NCBI GenBank assembly: GCA_019448215.1
Contig: CP080408.1
Coordinates: 2,232,001-2,296,000, forward strand
From: Thalassovita mediterranea
GTDB taxonomy: Bacteria > Pseudomonadota > Alphaproteobacteria > Caulobacterales > Hyphomonadaceae
DNA length: 64,000 nucleotides
Direction of reading: 5' to 3'
Shown here: positions 61,143 through 64,000 of the stretch, in pieces
How positions within the stretch are numbered: position 1 is the stretch's first letter
How the letters are laid out: each line of letters begins with the position of its first letter
Translations under genes and position numbers: made by a program
The notes under the pieces: model-generated
Databases searched by the model: none
What the model was told of the DNA's origin: nothing
The model's input: only the letters and a program-made list of their open reading frames with translations

Positions 61143-61553
61143 CTAGAGCAGGGGCTTGAGACCGGAGAGGTCATAGCCAGCAGCTGCGCCAGCCTCGATG
61201 ATCTCATCCGACTGGCCCTGGCCGCCATGGCTGAGCGCCCAGGCCGTGATCGAGCGTGTACCTGTGCGGCAATAGGCAAGTGCGGGGGCAGGGGCCTCTG
61301 CGAGAATCGAGTTCATGCGCTCGATGATCTCTGGTGTCGGAGCGCCTGAGAAAGGCAAGGCGACAAAGGTCAGGCCAAGCTCTTCTGCGCGGGCGCGGAT
61401 CGTGCCCATGCGCGGCTGGTCAACGCCGCCTTCACCATCGGGCCGGTTGGCAATGATGGTCTTGAAACCAGCCTTTGCGATGGCGTCTACATCGTCTTCG
61501 GAAATTTGCGGCGCGACAGAAAAACTGTCTGTCACGTTTCGGATATCGGCCAT
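61143..61553 (-). CDS. TIGR01244 / Blh-type phosphatase or sulfurtransferase
   Basis: 136 residues with a dual-specificity-phosphatase-like fold. The P-loop is AYCRTGTRSITAW (Cys-x-x-Gly-x-Arg variant), and the N-terminal signature is APQISEDDVDAIAKAGFKTI. This is the domain found fused to an MBL enzyme in Blh (bigR operon) proteins of sulfide detoxification. Here it stands alone, although an MBL-fold gene lies 1.1 kb away. GAGG precedes the start at 61553. Confidence 0.85.
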   Translation of the reverse strand: MADIRNVTDSFSVAPQISEDDVDAIAKAGFKTIIANRPDGEGGVDQPRMGTIRARAEELGLTFVALPFSGAPTPEIIERMNSILAEAPAPALAYCRTGTRSITAWALSHGGQGQSDEIIEAGAAAGYDLSGLKPLL

Positions 61554-61675
61554 CTGGTACCTCGGTGTCATGTAGCGTTGACAAGCATTCGTCTGGCGTG
61601 AACCTAGGAAGCCACTGGCGGGCTGCCAAGTCCGCCTTTCGCCTCTGTTTGAAGATCGCCTGAGAGTTTCCTTAC

Positions 61676-62647
61676 GTGTCAGCGCTGCAGCGAAGCCTTT
61701 CCCGCATTCCTTGGGCCTATGTGATCCGGCGTTTGCTGTTCGCGATCCCGACACTTCTGGTCATCATTGCTGTCGCATTTTTCATGATGCGGCTTGCCCC
61801 TGGCGGCCCGTTTGACGGCGAGCGCAAGCTGAACGCAGCCACTGAAGCGGCCATCGCCGCCAAGTTCGGCATGGACCAGCCGCTCTGGAAGCAGTTTGTC
61901 GATTACCTTCTGGGCGTCGTCCAGGGCGATTTCGGCCCGTCGATGAAGACGCTCGGCAAGAGCGTGAATGATCTGATCGCTGATGGCCTTCCTGTCAGCC
62001 TCGCCATCGGGTCGATGTCCATGCTGGTCGCGCTGATCGTCGGCACGGGGCTTGGTATCTTTGCAGGCCTTCGCCAGAACACAGCAGGCGATTACACCGT
62101 CATGGGCTTTGCCATGGCGGGCATCTCAATCCCGACATTCGTGACCGGCCCGCTCTTGATTCTCGCCTTTGCGCTCGGCGCAGGCTGGTTCGCTGTCGGC
62201 GGGCTGGGTGAGTATCCAAATATCGGGATGAGCTTCAACAATATGACCCTGCCGGTCCTGACGCTCGCCCTGCCGCAGATCGCTATCATTTCGCGCCTGA
62301 TGCGCGCTTCGACGATTGAGACGATGCGCTCGCCTCATGTGCGCACCGCTCGCGCCAAGGGTCTGCTGGAGCGCAAGGTCATTATGCGCCACGTCCTGCC
62401 ATCTGCGATCCTGCCGCTGGTGTCTTACGCCGGCCCGGCCATGGCGCGCGTGATGACCGGTTCACTCGTCATCGAGCGCATCTTCGGCCTGCCGGGCATG
62501 GGCTCCTACTTTGTCGACGGCGCCATCAACCGTGACTACACGCTCGTGATGGGCGCGCTGATCATCTATGCAACGCTGATCGTGCTGTTCAACCTGATCG
62601 CCGACATCCTCTACGCACTCCTCGATCCGAAAGTGAAATACGACTGA
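61676..62647 (+). CDS. oppB: ABC transporter permease, OppB/DppB type
   Basis: 323 residues beginning with GTG. Six helices with the peptide-permease N-terminal signature IRRLLFAIPTLLVIIAVAFFMM (read as overlapping segments), MRLAPGGPF, and the EAA loop RTARAKGLLERKVIMRHVLP. It forms a heterodimer with the following OppC. Stop and start overlap by one base (TGATG). Confidence 0.92.
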   Translation: MSALQRSLSRIPWAYVIRRLLFAIPTLLVIIAVAFFMMRLAPGGPFDGERKLNAATEAAIAAKFGMDQPLWKQFVDYLLGVVQGDFGPSMKTLGKSVNDLIADGLPVSLAIGSMSMLVALIVGTGLGIFAGLRQNTAGDYTVMGFAMAGISIPTFVTGPLLILAFALGAGWFAVGGLGEYPNIGMSFNNMTLPVLTLALPQIAIISRLMRASTIETMRSPHVRTARAKGLLERKVIMRHVLPSAILPLVSYAGPAMARVMTGSLVIERIFGLPGMGSYFVDGAINRDYTLVMGALIIYATLIVLFNLIADILYALLDPKVKYD

Positions 62648-63549
62648 TGGTCGACACACTGGACATGACAGGCCGGAAGGATCCGGTCGAACAGGCTCTC
62701 GCTGGCGGTCGCTCGCTCTGGGATGATGCCAAGCGTCGCCTGTTCAACAACAAGGCGGCCGTGATCTCCATGTGGGTGCTCGGCGTGATGATCTTCCTCG
62801 CCGCCTTTGGCCCAATGCTGTGGGTGCACGACTATAGCCGCATCTCGGCGCAGACAGAGCTCGCCCCGACTTTCGAGAACTGGCACCTGCTCGGCACCGA
62901 TGAGCAGGGCCGCGACCTTGTCGCGCGCAACCTGCTCGGCCTTCGCATTTCGCTGGCCGTGGGCATGGTCGCAACGCTCGTCTCGCTGGTCATCGGCGTC
63001 ACCTGGGGCGCAATTGCCGGCTATGTTGGCGGGCGCACCGACAATCTCATGATGCGGTTCGTGGACGTGCTTTATGCCATGCCGTTCATCTTCTTCGTGA
63101 TCCTGCTGCTGACCGTTTTTGGCCGCAACATCATCCTGATCTTCGCTGCCATCGGCGCTGTGGAGTGGCTCACCATGAGCCGGATCGTGCGTGGCCAGAC
63201 CCTCGCCATCAAGGGCAAGGAATTCATCGAGGCCGCCCGCGCTGCAGGCGTTTCTGGCCCGGCCATTATCCGCCGCCATATCCTGCCAAACGTGGTTGGT
63301 CCGGTCGCCGTCTATGTGACGCTGACCATCCCGGTCGTCATCATGGCAGAGAGCTTCCTCTCTTTCCTCGGTCTTGGCGTGAATGAGCCGCTGACCTCGC
63401 TCGGCGTGCTGATCTCAAACGGCGCAAAGGAAATGCAGGACAAGCCTTGGCTGCTCATGGCGCCTGCCATCCTGATGGCGGTGACGCTGCTCTGCCTCAA
63501 CTTCATCGGCGATGGCCTGCGCGACGCGCTCGACCCGAAAGAGCGCTAG
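62647..63549 (+). CDS. oppC: ABC transporter permease, OppC/DppC type
   Basis: 300 residues. An N-terminal helix follows a cytosolic start (NNKAAVISMWVLGVMIFLAA); LLGTDEQGRDLVARNLLG is the OppC signature and EAARAAGVSGPAIIRRHILP the EAA loop. With OppB it makes the channel of an oligopeptide/dipeptide importer. No substrate-binding protein or ATPase gene adjoins the pair in this window. Confidence 0.92.
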   Translation: MVDTLDMTGRKDPVEQALAGGRSLWDDAKRRLFNNKAAVISMWVLGVMIFLAAFGPMLWVHDYSRISAQTELAPTFENWHLLGTDEQGRDLVARNLLGLRISLAVGMVATLVSLVIGVTWGAIAGYVGGRTDNLMMRFVDVLYAMPFIFFVILLLTVFGRNIILIFAAIGAVEWLTMSRIVRGQTLAIKGKEFIEAARAAGVSGPAIIRRHILPNVVGPVAVYVTLTIPVVIMAESFLSFLGLGVNEPLTSLGVLISNGAKEMQDKPWLLMAPAILMAVTLLCLNFIGDGLRDALDPKER

Positions 63550-63611
63550 ACGCTGCGTCACCTTCCAAGCGGCTTTTCATGCCAGCAAAATTTGCGCTAA
63601 AGCCCAACGCC

Positions 63612-64000
63612 ATGACAGACGCGCCCTTCATTGATCTCAAATCGACTCACAATCCCTATCGCTGGTACCTGCCGGTTGAGGAGCGCTATTGCGTCGGCCC
63701 GCCCGGCAAGAAATTCCTGTTTGGCGGCGTCGGCCTCGGTATCGCGATTACGGCGCTGGAGCGCACGACAGGGCGCCCCTGCATCTGGGCGACAGCGCAG
63801 TACCTCTCTTTTGCCAATCCGCCGGATGTGCTCGACGTCGATGTCCGCTCGCCCGTGGTCGGCAAGAACATCACCCAGGCGCGTGTTCTCGGCCATATCA
63901 AGGACCGCGAGATCTTTACGGTGAACGCCGCCGTGGGTGAGCGCGAGTCCGAACATTCCCAGCAATGGCAGACCAAGCCCGACGTCGCGCGGCCAGAGGA
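63612..64000 (+). CDS. Acyl-CoA thioesterase, truncated by the window edge
   Basis: Open frame of 129 codons running off the right end. It starts ATG at 63612 (MTDAPFIDLKSTHNPYRW); an in-frame ATG at 63579 is also possible. KKFLFGGVGLGIAITALERT and AQYLSFANPPDVLDVDVRSP match the TesB-like double hot-dog thioesterase (4HBT_3) pattern. The catalytic half would lie beyond the edge. It follows oppC by 62 bases on the same strand. Confidence 0.75.
   Translation, partial: MTDAPFIDLKSTHNPYRWYLPVEERYCVGPPGKKFLFGGVGLGIAITALERTTGRPCIWATAQYLSFANPPDVLDVDVRSPVVGKNITQARVLGHIKDREIFTVNAAVGERESEHSQQWQTKPDVARPE

Overview
The window is chromosomal DNA of an alphaproteobacterium, most probably of the Hyphomonadaceae/Caulobacterales type. 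Pointers are the alpha-type LexA box, a tRNA-His without G-1, a MucR/Ros regulator, a stand-alone DnaA domain IV (HdaB-like) protein, a PAS_5 protein, DUF1491, DUF1499 and DUF2336 proteins, and an estimated high G+C content. Apart from one transposon it is dense, ordinary chromosome with short intergenic gaps and no non-coding stretch over 300 bases. The assignment rests on gene content only; no species is named.

Layout. 1-3010: edge of a leftward gene, then an SOS-type operon (radical SAM DNA-repair protein plus UdgX-fusion protein) behind a GTTC-N7-GTTC LexA box. 3029-11840: ExoD-like protein, then a TetR repressor divergent from a tripartite RND efflux operon ending in an EthA-like Baeyer-Villiger monooxygenase; a TetR-type palindrome lies in the divergent promoter. 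11915-19700: tRNA-His, an OmpA protein with 32 consecutive prolines, lipoprotein oligopeptidase B, MsrB, a 652-residue acidic repeat protein, MaoC hydratase. 19719-28224: acyl-CoA synthetase, sterol-desaturase-like enzyme, crotonase, MFS exporter and several unknowns. 28310-36204: a ten-gene cation/proton antiporter operon whose gene order copies the membrane module of archaeal membrane-bound hydrogenase. 36370-37450: MucR and a PAS_5 protein.

37488-40004 is a 2.5-kb IS1595-type transposon with 22-bp inverted repeats and an 8-bp target duplication. It carries five candidate cargo genes besides the transposase, including a HEPN-like protein and a DUF1508 protein, and sits just upstream of the HdaB-like gene. 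40418-57989: SufE, a histidine kinase, thymidine kinase, PRC-barrel and rhodanese proteins, ferredoxin-NADP reductase, AroC/Mdh, SDR/PdxH, a fatty acid desaturase, a GDPD lipoprotein, a second acyl-CoA synthetase and a DUF1499 protein. 58022-58101 is a cloverleaf repeat. 58171-58239 is a ZTP (pfl) riboswitch in front of a DJ-1/PfpI gene. The window closes with a metallo-beta-lactamase-fold enzyme, an ATP-grasp-like protein, a Blh-like phosphatase, an OppBC permease pair and a truncated acyl-CoA thioesterase.

Themes: two acyl-CoA synthetases, crotonase, MaoC, SDRs, thioesterase and two membrane di-iron lipid enzymes suggest a lipid-oriented metabolism. The observations most worth following are the riboswitch-PfpI unit, the SOS-controlled radical SAM/UdgX operon, the Mbh-like antiporter operon and the cargo-carrying IS1595 element.
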